From Rotaria sp. Silwood1 (lineage: Eukaryota; Rotifera; Eurotatoria; Philodinida; Philodinidae), in assembly GCA_905250075.1 (NCBI GenBank), contig CAJNOP010000062.1, forward strand, positions 191,170-255,169: a stretch of DNA of 64,000 bases, in the 5' to 3' direction. A program made the translations under genes and the position numbers. The notes beneath the pieces were generated by a model. The model made no database searches. It had not been told where the DNA came from and saw only the letters and a list, made by a program, of their open reading frames with translations. This document shows, in pieces, positions 1 to 13,200 of the stretch. Numbering within the stretch: the first letter of the stretch is position 1; every line of letters starts with the position of its first letter.

Positions 1-123
1 CGTAATTTTTCGATTGGCACCAGCTTATATGATAAAATCTGTACGACGCAATAGACTCTCTCATCTTTACATTATCGTTATTAAGCAAGAAAAAAACGAC
101 ACAGAAAGTCATCGATATCTATA

Positions 124-1860
124 ATGGTCGGTTTTGATAAATTACCTATTGAATTAATTCATAAAATTTTCAATTATCTTGAAACTTATGATATCTTCGT
201 ATCTTTTTTTAATATCAATACATATATGAATACAATATTAAATACTTATCAAAGATATAACTTAAATTTTAAGTCAATAAGTATGTCTCATTTTTATATA
301 ACTCTTCATTATATTAATCCTTCTCAAGTCATTTCGTTAACACTTTCTAATATGTATAATACACCGGGTCAATTTCAATTATTTTTTTCATCATTTTCTA
401 TTACACAATTTATTCGACTTGAATTACTTCAACTAATGCAACCATTAAATTCAATAACTTTAAATCAAATTTTAATTGATTTACATACACTTTCATCTCT
501 TAAATCACTTTCAATTATTCATTGTCAACCATCAAGTGTTAATCAAGAAACATGTTTACTACTTGCTTCATTAATTAATTCTTCTACATCTCTTCGTCGA
601 TTATATTTATCTGGTGCATTAAATACAATATTTCATTATAATATAACTTCATCAATAAATGATCTTTATTTTAATAATAATATATTTAATACAATAATAT
701 TAGAAAATATTGTTTCACGAATGCCTTATTTAAAATCATTGAATACAAGCATAACATTAAATATGAATTATACTCATCTATCATCACTTATTCATCTAAC
801 TCGTTTAACAATGACTATATTTATTAATATGAATAATTCAGATTTAAAAATTTTATTAAATAAAATGCCATCACTTATTTTTTTTAATATAACAGCAAAT
901 GGAAAACAATGGTTCAATGGAAACTATTGGGAACAATGTTTACCATTAAATCTTCGAACATTTCAATTTAATTTTTGTACACAATCTATACATATTAATC
1001 AACAAATAGTTTTAGAAACATTTCAAACACAATTTTGGCTTAAAATAAAACATTGGTATGTTATGTTCGATTGTCAAATGAATCCAACTATGACACATAT
1101 TTATTCATTACCTTATTGTGATACACAATTTTATTATCGACCATCAATGAATCCTAGTCGTAAATTTCGTTCATCAGCACCTATCGTTAAACCATATATG
1201 AATAATGTAAAGAAACTTACAATAGATTTTTCAACATTAATCACTGAAGTAAAAATGATATTAATGAAAAATAAAAAGCTTTTATTTTTTTATTATTATT
1301 TTTAGTCTAATTCATCATTAGCATCTACTCATTATTTTTCAAATATATCTACATTAATTTTAGTTGATAATGAACATCATTTATCACTTCAATTATTACT
1401 TAATTTTCTTGAATCTATTATTGATTTTACTCAAATTATTGAATTAAAATTAGGACAATTTCATCATTCAGATTTTATACATCTTTTATATAATCGTTTA
1501 CCACAATTATATTCTCTTCGAATATCTGAAACAATCTATAGTAAATTAGAAATGCTTAATTTTAATAATATACGTTCTTTAAATATCTGTGATTGGTTAA
1601 CAAATATCAATAGAATGATTTTTATGTTTCCTTCGATTCAATATCTTTGTGTACGATCAACAAACTTTGAACATATGCGACAAATGATTACATTATCAGA
1701 AAAATCATTAAGAAATGTTACATTTAGACATATCAATCATGAATTACAAGAACAAATAGTAAAATGGTTATATGAATATTGTGATAAACATCGACAATTT
1801 TCTTATAACATAGATGAACATATGAATTTACATATTTGGTTAAGTGATTCAATAGTATAA
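124..1860 (+). CDS. F-box / leucine-rich-repeat-like protein, two exons
   Basis: Exons 124..1248 and 1306..1860 encode about 559 aa. Residues 4-45 form an F-box (LPIELIHKIFNYLETYD), the Skp1-binding segment of SCF ubiquitin-ligase adaptors. The remainder is a long series of irregular leucine/isoleucine-rich segments (for example SLKSLSIIHC and LIHLTRLTMTIF), as expected of an LRR substrate-binding region. The two halves are in the same frame, separated by one in-frame TAG. I read 1249..1305 as a 57-nt intron: it starts GTAAAA, ends in a T-rich tract plus TTTTTAG, and its acceptor AG forms that TAG. Removing it leaves one open frame. The length is a multiple of three, so only the stop reveals it. 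The start is the first ATG, and it sits directly before the F-box. The substrate is unknown. A single-exon 393-aa product followed by a decayed tail is the alternative reading. Confidence 0.8.
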
Positions 1861-1984
1861 TTATTAGAAATTTATTATTATACTAAAACGACAGTCTATT
1901 CTTTTTTATTCATTTATAAATTTTGTTGCAACATTTCTTTAAGAATAAATACTTTTCAGAGCAATGTTTGTGTTTTTTTTTAGT

Positions 1985-4140
1985 TTACAATGGAATTGTT
2001 ACAACAACAACACTCCATGAAGGAACAGTAATTGAACATGTTCCATTTATAACGAAAATAGAACTAGTAATAATAGATGCAGCATTTGGATTTGATAGAG
2101 TATTTTGTATTGTTGAAGGATCAACACCTGAACCAGCTGATAGAGTATAAACAATTCCATCTGAAGATATCGATGATTTCTTAATTTGTGTATTGACAAG
2201 AATATCTTTTGAATCGACATTAGCAAATTTAATAATGAAAGTATTATTTTTAGTATCTTTAGTAGCTATAAAATAGAGTTTATCAAGTTTACCATCTCCT
2301 TCTTCACCTTTGTGAACATTTTGTTGTTTCTTTTTATTATTATTTTTGTAAGCTGTAGAATTCAGAACAATATTACCAACATGTTGTCCAAACATTTGTT
2401 GAGCAAGATATGATGTTGATTTAACAACCAAACTCGCATTGAAAAGAATGAAATTAGGTGTCCATTGTGTATTGTTAATATTTTGAAGAACTGGAGCATA
2501 ACAACCACCAATAACAATATCAGAATTTCGTTCAAAACCAATACGATAGACTGATTCGGCAACTGCTGATTTTATTGAAGGATATTGAAGTCGTCCAAAT
2601 TGAGAAGAATTCTTAATCTCTAGATCATCATTATTATCTACTGAAAATTCACCAATCAATACTTTTGGACCTAATCGAGACAATTTTTCATAATGACGAA
2701 AATTCTCAATGAAATATAGTGGACCTCGATAATGATGATCATCTGTAGCTGGTGGAGAACGAATATATGTAGTTGTTGTGGCAATAAAAGTAATATTAGG
2801 ATAGCGTTTAGATAATGTATTATAGTAAGCAGGCCAACGATAACTATATGTGATTAAACCAAGACCAAGCCAATCTTCATTACCAATTTCGACATATTTT
2901 ATATTAAATGGTTCTTGACGGCCAAGACTAGCTCGAAGTGCGCCCATTCGATTTTTATGAGCAGGAGCAGTTAAAAATTCAATTTCATCAATAACTTCAT
3001 CAATATAAGGTTGGAGTTCATCTTTCGGTACTGATTTTTGATCAAGTGAATATCCAGCATAAACAGCTAGAATAGGTATTGCACCAATATCCTCAGCAAA
3101 TGTTAATAATTCAATAAGACCAAAACCTTGTGTATTGTAACCTGTCCATGTACCTTTTCGACCTGGTCGATATTCGAGAGAACCAATAGTTTTATTCCAA
3201 ATGAAACGTTCAGAAATAGAATGACCTTCAAGATCATTACCTCCAGGTAATCGAATAAATCCAGGTTTGAGTTCTGCAAAAGTATTGGCAATATCGATAC
3301 GTGCACCATTCATTCGATTTTTATATGTAGGAGGAAAACATGAAATAAGATTAAATTCAAACTCGCCAGATGATCCTTGAGGAAATTCAATAAAAAAGAT
3401 ATTATTTGATGTAGGAGCAGCATCATGAACAATAATCGAACTTGAAAATTTAGTCCAATTATCCACAAGACCACTAGACACATCAACAATGCTCATACCA
3501 TATGTGATACGACCAGTCAAATCTCTAAAACCAATGCTTAATTTATTATTTGGTATAAACGCTCCTACTAATGGTTTGTAGAAGAAACTTGAACTGTAAA
3601 TTTGAACTTGAATCTTGATTCCATAAAAACCAGCATTTATCAAGCCGGAAGGAACGGTTGAGTTTGAGTTGAATAAAAATTTTACATGAGTCGGTAAAGC
3701 TTTAGACACAGGCTGATCAGTCGAAAGACTGATCGATCCTTCACCATATATTGACCAACCATCAAGAGATCGACTTTTCTCTAAAATGATTGCAATTATA
3801 TTAAATTATTCTATTTACAAATGTCTATAAGAAGAAATAAACCAACCTTGAAAAGCACGATTATAGATAAGTTCAGCATATAAACCACCATCATCACCTC
3901 TATTAATGTTTGTCTCAAAAATAACACCATGCATTGTTGATGGAATGATTTGACCAGTTGTAGCATCTTCAATCTCGAGATAGACAGTATTTATTTGTGT
4001 GTCATTTGAAGTATCACAATTGACAGATATTTTTGCTAACAAAATAGATATCAAACAAACTATCAACAGAAAAATCTAAATACCAATAATACAGGTACAC
4101 AGATTTCAATTAGAAGAAATGTAATTGTACTTGCTTTCAT
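1985..4140 (-). CDS. Secreted alpha-L-arabinofuranosidase, GH51 family, three exons
   Basis: Exons on the minus strand are 4140..4131, 4059..3847 and 3780..1985, giving about 672 aa. The first join creates a clean signal peptide (MKAICLISILLAKISVNC). The second brings NRAFQ next to LDGW, the arrangement usual in GH51. The enzyme family removes terminal arabinose from arabinan and arabinoxylan, so the likely role is extracellular digestion of plant or algal polysaccharide. The acid/base glutamate is in YVEIGNEDW and the nucleophile glutamate in VLIGEFSV. A barrel core (RLPGGNDLEG onward) is followed by a C-terminal beta domain rich in N-glycosylation sites. The 71-nt first intron ends GATAG; the 66-nt second uses a weak GTTGGT donor. 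A nearby GTAAAT donor looks stronger but breaks the frame. GH51 is common in bacteria, fungi and plants and rare in animals, so horizontal origin is plausible. Confidence 0.85.
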
Positions 4141-5072
4141 AAAGAAAAAATTTTGACAAACGCAATTGAGTAAGATATGAAAAGATATTTTTACGAACAA
4201 AAAAAAAAATAGTTGTCTATATTCTTATCAAACAGTTACTTGCCATATTTCAATTTGATAAGAATTGCATGTAGACAAAGATAAACAATGCATTTGATTA
4301 TTGACATCTTTCACATAAATGAATATAATTATTCTAAGAATATAAAATTATTTTGTCAATACTTTGATTGGTTTTTCAACTTTACACACAGTTTCTAATG
4401 AGAGAAGGTTCCCAATTGTAACTCGTCAATCGAAATTATGATTTATCTATAAGTAGGCGCCGACGAGACACTAGTAGAAGCTCATACGAAAGTATCTCAT
4501 GAACCTTAGACTACTTTAGTAATTAACTGATAATTTTGTTTCATTGAAATATATATTCATTTCAAGATAGAGACTAATTTTTTTGTGTTTACATAATAAT
4601 TATTCAGTCCTAGAATTCTGTCTGAATTGTTGTTCTAATGTAAATGCAATATTGAATAAGAAGACGTCAAGAAATACTATATCGGTACTCATTTAATATA
4701 AAGAAAACAATCAGCATCTATCTGATACTCCTAGTAATTGTCGTATAAAAAAGATATTTCTCTTTTGTTTTTATTTTTTTAATCTTTTCTTGATTTTTAT
4801 AGTTGACGAAATCCATACTCGGAGCTGCACAATATAGTATTTTTTGTTTTATTATTCATAGATGTTACGATAAAAATCTGTTGTTGATTGCTGATACATA
4901 TCCCAGAAACCTATCAGCAGTATTTTCTGTAATAATGGATGTTTGCATGTAAAGTCCGTTCGCTACAAGTTTGATCGCCATTGATTGTGGTTATTATCTA
5001 ATTCGCTAAATAAGAAAGGTGGCTATTATAATGAAGAAATTTATTAAACTCATTGTTTAAAGTTTCAGACAA
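4141..5072. other. Non-coding interval between the GH51 gene and the NHL array
   Basis: No convincing gene is seen. The last roughly 90 bases (about 4985-5072) resemble the region around the start codon of the NHL genes (8040-8130 and 14225-14310). They share a ...GCTATTATAATGAAG... segment in place of the GGCATTATAATAAAG segment that holds the NHL start codon. This suggests a third, now deleted, NHL copy once ended here. Confidence 0.4.
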
Positions 5073-5474
5073 TTGTCGGTATGTTTTAAAAAAAAAGTAA
5101 ATAGGATCAATAATATAGAATTTACTAACAAACAACTGACACTTTTTCGCACAAGCTTTATGCGACGTACTAATGACATTCCATCGTTTTCAAAATATTG
5201 TTGGAATAGTTATAGTAAAAACAGTAAAGAATGTGATAGATACATAAAAGATGCGTTGTTCTATGATGAAAATATGGGAAATGTTCTATCATACATGAAA
5301 ACATTGATCGAAAGCAATTATAATTCTTTTAAAAAAAATAATACCATCGCCTTCATTTCTTTCTTTTCAAAAGGTATAATTGTTGCAATGAAGTCTATTG
5401 AAAAGAAGTATAATGGATCAATTTATTTGAAAATTCTACCAGCACATAAACGAAAACGAATAAACTCAATGTGA
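5073..5474 (+). pseudogene. Small ORF of the duplicated unit, copy A (133-codon open frame, start codon lost)
   Basis: The open frame encodes a basic, lysine/asparagine-rich protein with no recognised domain, ending ...AHKRKRINSM. The frame has no ATG before FMRRTNDIPSF near 5160. The two related copies at 8138 and 14333 begin with an ATG (MIKIN), and the matching codon here has drifted to GTA. Copy A has therefore lost its start but kept its frame, while the other two kept the start but lost the frame. It lies tail-to-tail with NHL gene A. If it is still used, translation would need the internal ATG or an upstream exon. Function unknown. Confidence 0.4.
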
Positions 5475-6239
5475 ATCTGACGAAAATGTTTTATTACTAT
5501 CACTATTAATACGTGTTATAATAGAATAAACAGTTTAAAGAGTAAACGAAATGATCTAATTCATACTTCATTCGATATTCTGTATCTTTGCCTATTACAT
5601 TTAAAAATTCATATTTTTTATGAATGAAAATATATGAATCGTTTTCTTTATCAAACATATAATAATACCTCTAAGATGGATAGCATAATTTTTCATTTAA
5701 AATAAAAATCGCAGTGGATATTCTTCATTGAACAAATTGAAAACTATAACATAAACAATGGATTTTCGAAAATATTTGAACGGTAAACGAAACAGATTCA
5801 GCGATATAGTGAGCGATTGGTTATATTTGGTATAGGTTATCGTTTAAATGAGAAAGAAAAATTAACAAAACTTTGTTGATTGAATTGGACTCAAGTTTTA
5901 TGTGAGAATCAAGTATCGAATAGCTTCTCTTGAAAATATTCAATTAAAAACTGAACGAAAATAAAACTTTGATACGTTATAATATTATTCTTGCTAACAA
6001 AACATTATGTAATGAAACATCTTACTGAGGAAAATTTTCTCTTTTTTAAACGATTACTTTGATGATACATTGTCTTTTTATATTTATGAAATACAAAAGT
6101 AAATTTTTTTTAAAAATCGTTATATAAAAAATTATGTTACAATAAAAAGAAAAAACTAAAATTTTATAATACATATGTCCAAGGTTTAGGAACATGGTTG
6201 TGTTGTCAGAATTGTAGTAAAACTTCTTGTTAGTTTTGC
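5475..6239. other. Shared 3' flank between small ORF A and NHL gene A
   Basis: This interval is non-coding. It is a diverged duplicate of about 9580..10284. Both contain a TAAACTCAATG/TAGACTCAATG anchor, an ACAAAACATTATGTAATGAA stretch, and a highly conserved block (GTAGTAAAACTTCTTG) just beyond the NHL stop codon, probably the NHL 3' UTR. Confidence 0.6.
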
Positions 6240-8075
6240 TTAACCAGCTAAAAAAAACGAAAGGGAAATTATTGAATTATAATCTTAAAAGTCAATCATC
6301 AAACAAAAATGGTCTAAGTTGTTAGTGAAATCCTTTCCATAGAAATAGTGAACACCGAATTCTATACAAAATTTATCTATTCTGAAATCGATTTACTTAC
6401 TAGAAGGACAAGGAGATGTTGGTAATTGTATCATATACTTTTGAATTCGTTGATTTGATTGATCAGTAACATATATATTTCCATGTCTATCAAATTTTAA
6501 ATCTCTTGGACCGCGCATTTGATTAGCAGCTGTTCCTGTTGTACCTGTACAACCCATAATACAGACACCACCAGCTGCATAATTTGTTGTCCATTTTACG
6601 ACTCTGTTATTTGCGCCGTCGGCCACATATATGTACCTAGTATTTGATTAGTATTACAGTAAACAATGTTCACTAGTTTCTCATGAAATTTATTCTATAT
6701 TTTCAGTGAATATATATCACTCAACTCCTTCTCATATATCTAAGAATACTCTCAAAAATACTATTGTTCCTATTTGAAATTAGATTTCATACCCGTTATT
6801 ATCGACAATGACTGATCTGGGAAGGTACAATTGATATAAGCTAGCACCGGCAGTACCATTACCAGCAACAATGGTTCCATTTAGTGACCCAGGAAGATAT
6901 TTTAGAACACGATGATTTCCACTGTCGGCTACATATAATGAATTATTTGCATCCATAAAATTGCCAAATGGACTAAACAGTTGATTAAGTCCTGCACCCG
7001 ATGGCCCTCCACCCGCTAAAACTATACCAATGGATGAGTAAGGAATATATTTAACGACTTGATTATTATCAGAATCTGTTACATAGATATTATTATTGAC
7101 ATCAATGTGTAAATCACGCATTTGACCAAGAGGATTATATGAAGTGTTAGAAGCTAATGTAATTCCTATTGTAGAATTCGGCAGAAATTTCTGAATGCGA
7201 TAGTTGTCACTGTCAGCTACAATGATAGCACCATATTGATCGACAGCAACACCTTTGGGTCCTCTCAGTTGATTCGATTCATTGCCGGCCGTTCCATTGC
7301 CCGCGACAATGACTGCAGTGCTTGAATTAGGATATAATTTCAGAATTCGAGAGTTATCCCGATCACAAACATATAGAATATCATCATTATCAATAAAAAT
7401 ACTAACTGGATAATTGAGCGAACCCAAATCATAGCCTATAGATCCATTTTGGTTACCACTAACTGTAGTTCCATTCTCATTCCATGTAGCACATGTTGGA
7501 ATATTCAATGCATAAATACCAACAGCACTGACTAGAATTAGACAAGCATTCAATTGTAGTGATATGATGAGAGAAAAAGAAACTAGATACAGGTGATTGT
7601 AGTCTGAGTAGTTGTTGTTGTGACAGAAGTAGTAGTAGTCGCAGTTGTAGTCGTGGCTGTAGTAGCTGTCGTCGTTGTCGCTGATGTTGCTAGGTAAAAA
7701 TATTATGAAAACATTGAGACAAGACCTCATTCTTTTTTTTTGATAGTACAATAGTTAAAAAATTCTACGATAATTGTGAAAAATGAATAACTTTTCTTAC
7801 TAGTTGTTGTAGAAGTCGTCGTCGTTTGTGCATCTCTTACAGCAACATAACAAACAAGTACAATAGCTACAACTGCACTACATAACATAAATGCTGCCAT
7901 AGTACCTAGAAGTATTTTAGCAATCAAAATCCGATTTGAAGAAGGTCTTGATGCAGTACGTCTGATAAATAAAAAAAGAAACATTCAATTGTTGAAAGAT
8001 GAAAACTACTGACCGCATTGATCGAATTGATCTGACATGATTTAAATTAGCATAATGTGGTTGATATGCGGGCAT
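6240..8075 (-). CDS. Type II membrane protein with a six-blade NHL propeller, copy A
   Basis: Six exons on the minus strand: 8075..8014, 7961..7801, 7689..7591, 7531..6793, 6636..6401 and 6247..6240 (1305 nt, 434 aa). All joins keep frame and use GT-AG. The order is: a basic cytoplasmic head (MPAYQPHYANLNHV, then RRTASRPSSNR); one membrane segment (ILLGTMAAFMLCSAVVAIVL); a threonine-rich stalk of about 40 residues, likely O-glycosylated; then six NHL blades such as GVAVDQYGAIIVADSDNYRI and DLHIDVNNNIYVTDSDNN. Many N-glycosylation sites occur between blades. NHL propellers bind protein or RNA; with this topology the propeller would be extracellular, so a cell-surface binding role is inferred. 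The last exon adds only three residues (ending STG), and its donor and acceptor are conserved in copy B. Open frames running through introns 3-5 without splicing give wrong ends. The ligand is unknown. Confidence 0.85.
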
Positions 8076-8137
8076 TATAATAAAGGAATTTATTAGACTC
8101 AAAACTCAAAGTTATAGACGAGTGCTAGTATAGAAAA

Positions 8138-9600
8138 ATGATTAAGATCAATTCTAAAGAATTCACCAACAAGCAACTTATGTTTTTTTGTGTAAACTGA
8201 AAGTAAGGTGCTAATAAGATTTCATCGTCTGCAACAATGAATCGCTTGTTGTTGTTGTTTCTTTTTTGTGTATTATTATGTTACATAGTGAAATTTTTTT
8301 AATGGATTTATAAGAACATACATGTTTGAATGCTCACAGCAAAAACATCGAGAAAAAAGCAGACATTGTTTCAGCATAAATGAAGACATTGATCAAAATC
8401 AATTACCATTTTTTCAACAAAAAAAAACATACTATCGTTTTCATCTCTTTTCTTTGAAAAAATAGAATGGTTGAAATGAAATCCGTACGGGAAGAACGTC
8501 AAACAAATATTGAGTACACGATTGTCCGCAAGTAAAGCAATCACATTTTGATAAATTTCAATTTTCATCTCGCTCAAACAAACAAGGGCAAATATTCGAA
8601 TTCAGGGGATAGATGCATGATTCAATGTTTTATAATGCCTATGAATTTCATTTGAATCGGCTGCATGATTAACATTACTGTAGATGTACGGTCAAAAATA
8701 ATTTAGTAAGGTACTTACATATGTTATGGGCACTGATCATTATTAATAGCTTAAGCCGGTTGTGTACGAACTGTCAAACTCTGACAGACGTCGCTACCAA
8801 TCTAACTAGCACATTCAGACTATTCTGAGATAGGCAGCATTGGTGAGATTCCGAATTTTACCCGAACGCGATCGGATCTAGGCTTGAGTCTGAAGATTTC
8901 CTGTCCATCGAATACGATTATAGATCTGGAAATTTTCTTCTACGTGGGAGCTAGTCCTGATCTACTGGTCATTCCACATTTGCTACTCTAAAAAGAAAAG
9001 AGGCAATTACAACTTGCTTTGATGATAACACCGTCGAGCTTGTCTGAAAAACGTGAAGAGTGTGCTTTTTTAACGAATACAAATGATTGAGAAGACTATT
9101 TTGTATCATTGGAACAACTATTAGATACAGGTGAAAATAAGATTCATTGAGAGTACCAAAAATACGCTTCGGGTTCACGTTTCGTAAAATAAACTGAAAG
9201 TTCTATTTGTTAACATACTTACTTTAAATTACATGAAGCTTTTAACAGTTCACTCCCTCCTATCAGTCATGAAGTAGATTACAATGCCTTAGAAAAAAAA
9301 TCCAGTTTCGCAGAATTACAATATACATAATATATTAAATTGTAACTATTTTATTATCTTTTTAAAATCTTTTGCACCGTTTCTTTCGATCATAGAAAAA
9401 TAAAACATTGAACTACACTTAATGATCGAATAAAATGGCTTTACACGATAGCATGATTACTTTTTGGAGCAAGTCTAAGTTCTATTTTACTCATTTGTGT
9501 TGAGTGTTAGGTTGACAAGTCGAATAATGGATGAATTCATATGAAAGTTACAGCAACAGATAAACAAAATTGAATAGACTCAATGCACATCTGATAGAAA
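8138..9600 (+). pseudogene. Small ORF of the duplicated unit, copy B, frameshifted and interrupted
   Basis: Head-to-head with NHL gene A, starting about 60 bases from its ATG. It opens MIKINSKEFTNKQL, matching copy A (VNRINNIEFTNKQL) but with a start codon, then runs into a stop within about 20 codons. Homology continues at 8377-8490 (ATGAAGACATTGATC, then the ATTTCATCTC-like segment of copy A). It breaks off near 8500 and resumes near 9528 (GAATAATGGATGAATTCAT), ending with TAGACTCAATG. About 1 kb of unrelated DNA therefore splits the old frame. Confidence 0.5.
8500..9527. other. About 1 kb insertion within small ORF copy B
   Basis: This stretch is absent between the matching positions of copy A (about 5400-5420). 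It is less AT-rich in its middle (8740-8960). I see no terminal inverted repeats, no target duplication and no protein of known family in it. Ends are approximate to about 20 bases because the flanking homology is diverged. Confidence 0.4.
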
Positions 9601-10284
9601 TTTTGTGTCATTATCAGAATTCATAGGTGTTATAATTATATAAATAGTTTGAAAAATAAACAACATGATTCAAGGCATAATTCATTAAAAATTTCGAAAA
9701 CACTTGGTAATAAAGATGTATCAATACTAATTAGTATGATTGATAGAGTGGTAATAGTAATATCAAGTAATAGGAATTTATCAGTTTTATTAGGAAGTAG
9801 ACCGCTCATTCTAGCATTAGGAATGTTGATACTAGTGCTCCTTCATTTGAAAAAGAGAAGCAGGTTATGTGCCGTATTATGATTCCGGCACATAGTTGAG
9901 AAATAGTTAGTTTTGATTGATAGTCGTTTAAATGAGAGTGAAAAATTAACAAAAATTCGTTGATTGAATCCGACTCAAGTTTCATTTGAGAATCAAGTGC
10001 TGAATAATTTCTCTTAGAAATATTCAATTAAAAATTCAATGAAAACAAGACATTGGCAGATTATAATTTTATGCGTATTAACAAAACATTATGTAATGAA
10101 TCGTCTTACTGATGAAAATTTCATAGTTTTTCAACGTTTACGTTGTTGATACATTGTATTTTTATATTTATGAAGTACAAAAGTAAACTTTGTTTTTTTT
10201 TTACAAATCTTTTTATCAAAACGACATGAAAATTTGTAATGTCTTTTTCGCCAGAATTGTAGTAAAACTTCTTGTAAGTTTTGC

Positions 10285-13200
10285 TTAGCCAGCTAAAAAA
10301 AACGAAAGGGAAATTATTGAATTAAAATCTTCAAAGTCAATCATCTGAAAAAAAGATCTAATTTTTTAGCAAAATTCTTTCCATACAAAAAATGAAGACC
10401 GTATTCTATGCAAAGATTATCTGTTCTGAAATTGATTTACTTACTAGAAGGACAAGGGGATGTTGGTAATTGTATCGTATATTTCTGAATTCGTTGATTT
10501 GATTGATCAGTAACAAATATATTTCCATGTCTATCAAATTTTAAATCTCTTGGACCACGCATTTGATTAGCAGCTGTTCCTGTTGTACCTGTACAACCCA
10601 TAATACAGACACCACCAGCTGCATAATTTGTTGTCCATTTTACGACTCTGTTATTTGAACCGTCAGCCACATAGATGTACCTAGTATTTAAATAGTGAAA
10701 CTTAGAATGTTAAATTTTAGATTCTCGTTGTAGAAACTATGTGGTTTAAAAGCTATTTCATAGGTGGTGTTTTAATGAGCAAGAAAAAATTTTACTAATA
10801 TTATTTGATTTATCAACTTCCAGATCGAATACGCCCATTGAAGTCTTCTTTGCTCCAATAATATGTATCAATGTATAGTCTCTCAATTCTTCTCATGGCT
10901 CGTTATTAAAATGAGTCTAAAATATATTCAAAAAAACGTTTTTGATGAAACATCTTCTATCACGATATTGCAGTGGAATTTCAATATTTTTATAAGAAAC
11001 AATAGTCATCGTGACCGATTAGATTGAAATTCTGCTAAATTAATCATCCATTGATTAATGACATATTGAATGCCCAAGGTTTTGTCCTTTTGATTCATTT
11101 TAAACCCTATTCTTTTACTTTTAGATTAGCTTCTATCTTATTTTCTCCGCTTGGTTTTTAGAAAGGTCACGACCGTACGTGATTAGTGTCATCTTGGATT
11201 TATGCACTTTGGTTTTGTCGATTTCATTTTACTGAACAAGGTCGTAACCCATCTCTATAAAGAGCAACTCTATCGGACCATGTATTGATAAATTATCAAA
11301 ATAGTTATAATTAAAATATTTTTTATATGAAGTTGTTTTAAATAAAATAATTAATAGTAAAACAAAACTATATAATGACATTGTATTTTCTTTGTATAGA
11401 CTTATTTGAAATCAAACATTCAACAATCAGTGAATAAAATGAATTAAAACAAAACTCTATTAAGCATCTTGGAATGTCCCTTGAAAAGCATTGCATTATA
11501 CAGAGTAAATTACAGAGCCCTATTCTGAGTTCTTCGTTCTGAGCTAATACGTATTGTTACTAAACTGCCAAGAAACTTAAGATCAATCTTTGTTTTTTTT
11601 TCTGATTGTTTCACGAACTTATTTTCTTCTGAGCTTTTACTTTCTAACAATTTTTGTGAATTAACAAGAAAGATTGTAGTCACATATAGATGAATGCCGT
11701 GATGAATCAGGCAATTTCATGCTGTCAGTCGGAAGAATATCTGAATCATTAGAATAAGTTTCGTTGAAATTATTTCTTTAATAAAACAAAATCTAACACT
11801 TCTACGTTTTTGGAACACAGTTTTACGCAATAGCTAACTTTGAGAGACACATTTTACCTCAAATCTTTCAAGAAATCAGTTTAGATTAGTATAATGGTAA
11901 GCGACTATACCAAAACAGATGGACTAGTTCTCATGGCCCTGTATGGTGGTCTACGGTGTTCATATTTTTTATGTGGCATTTGCAATGAAACCCGAGAGCA
12001 AGTTTTAATTGCACTAGTTTTTCCTCTTACTGTCTTAAATACAAACAACTACGATGATATATGGATACAGGAATTGCTCACTTATTCCTGTAAGAACGCA
12101 TATCGAATTAATCGATCCTATTCATCAGCAAAATAAGAATTCGAACACTCGTCTTCACTAAAGTTATATCACTTAAGTGCTTCTTATATATCTAGGAATA
12201 CTTTCAAAAACACTATTGTTCCTATTTGAAACTAGATTTCATACCCGTTATTATCAACAATGATCGATCTGGGAAAATTCAACTGATATAAGCTAGAACC
12301 AGCAGTACCATTGCCAGCAACAATAGTTCCATTTAATGACCCAGGAAGATATTTTAGAACACGATGATTTCCACTGTCGGCTACATATAATGAATTATTT
12401 GCATCCATAAAATTGCCAAATGGACTAAACAATTGATCAAGTCCTGATCCCGATGGCCCTCCACCTGCTAAAACTATACCAATGGATGAGTAAGGAATAT
12501 ATTTAACGACTTGATTATTATCAGAATCTGTTACATAGATATTATTATTGACATCAATGTGTAAATCACGCATTTGACCAAGAGGACTATATGAAGTGTT
12601 AGAAGCTAATGTAATTCCTATTGTAGAATTCGGCAGAAATTTCTGAATGCGATAATTGTTACTGTCAGCTACAATAATATTACCATATTGATCGACAGCA
12701 ACACCTTTGGGTCCACTCAACTGGTTTGTTTCATTCCCAACAGTTCCATTGCCCGCGACCATGACTCCAGTGGTTGAATTAGAATATAATTTCAGAATTC
12801 GAGAGTTATCCCGATCACAAACATACAAAACATCATCATTATCAATAAAAATACTAACTGGACCGCTGAGCGAACTTAAATCATAACCTATAGATCCATT
12901 TTGATTACCACTAGTAGTAGTTCCATTCTCTTGCCATGTAGCACATGTTGGAATATTCAATGCATAAATACCAACAGCACTGACTAGAATTAGACAAGCA
13001 TTCAATTGTAGTGATATATGATGAGAGAAAAAGAAACTAGATACAGGTGATTGTAGTCTGAGTAGTTGTTGTTGTGACAGAAGTAGTAGTAGTCGCAGTT
13101 GTAGTCGTGGCTGTAGTAGCTGTCGTCGTTGTCGCTGATGTTGCTAGGTAAAAATATAATGAAAACATTGAGACAAGACCTCATTCTATTTTTTTTTGAT

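Noticed and set aside
6780..7751. A single 323-codon NHL frame starting in the intron with SNISDNDDSYYSHDYN
   Set aside because: The N-terminal part is the threonine-rich stalk exon read in the wrong frame. Correct splicing gives the TTTT-rich stalk in phase with the anchor and propeller.
11884..11960. tRNA-like stretch (TTAGTATAATGGTAAGC)
   Set aside because: It resembles a tRNA D-arm/A box, but there is no matching acceptor stem and no B box (GGTTCGA-like) at the right distance.
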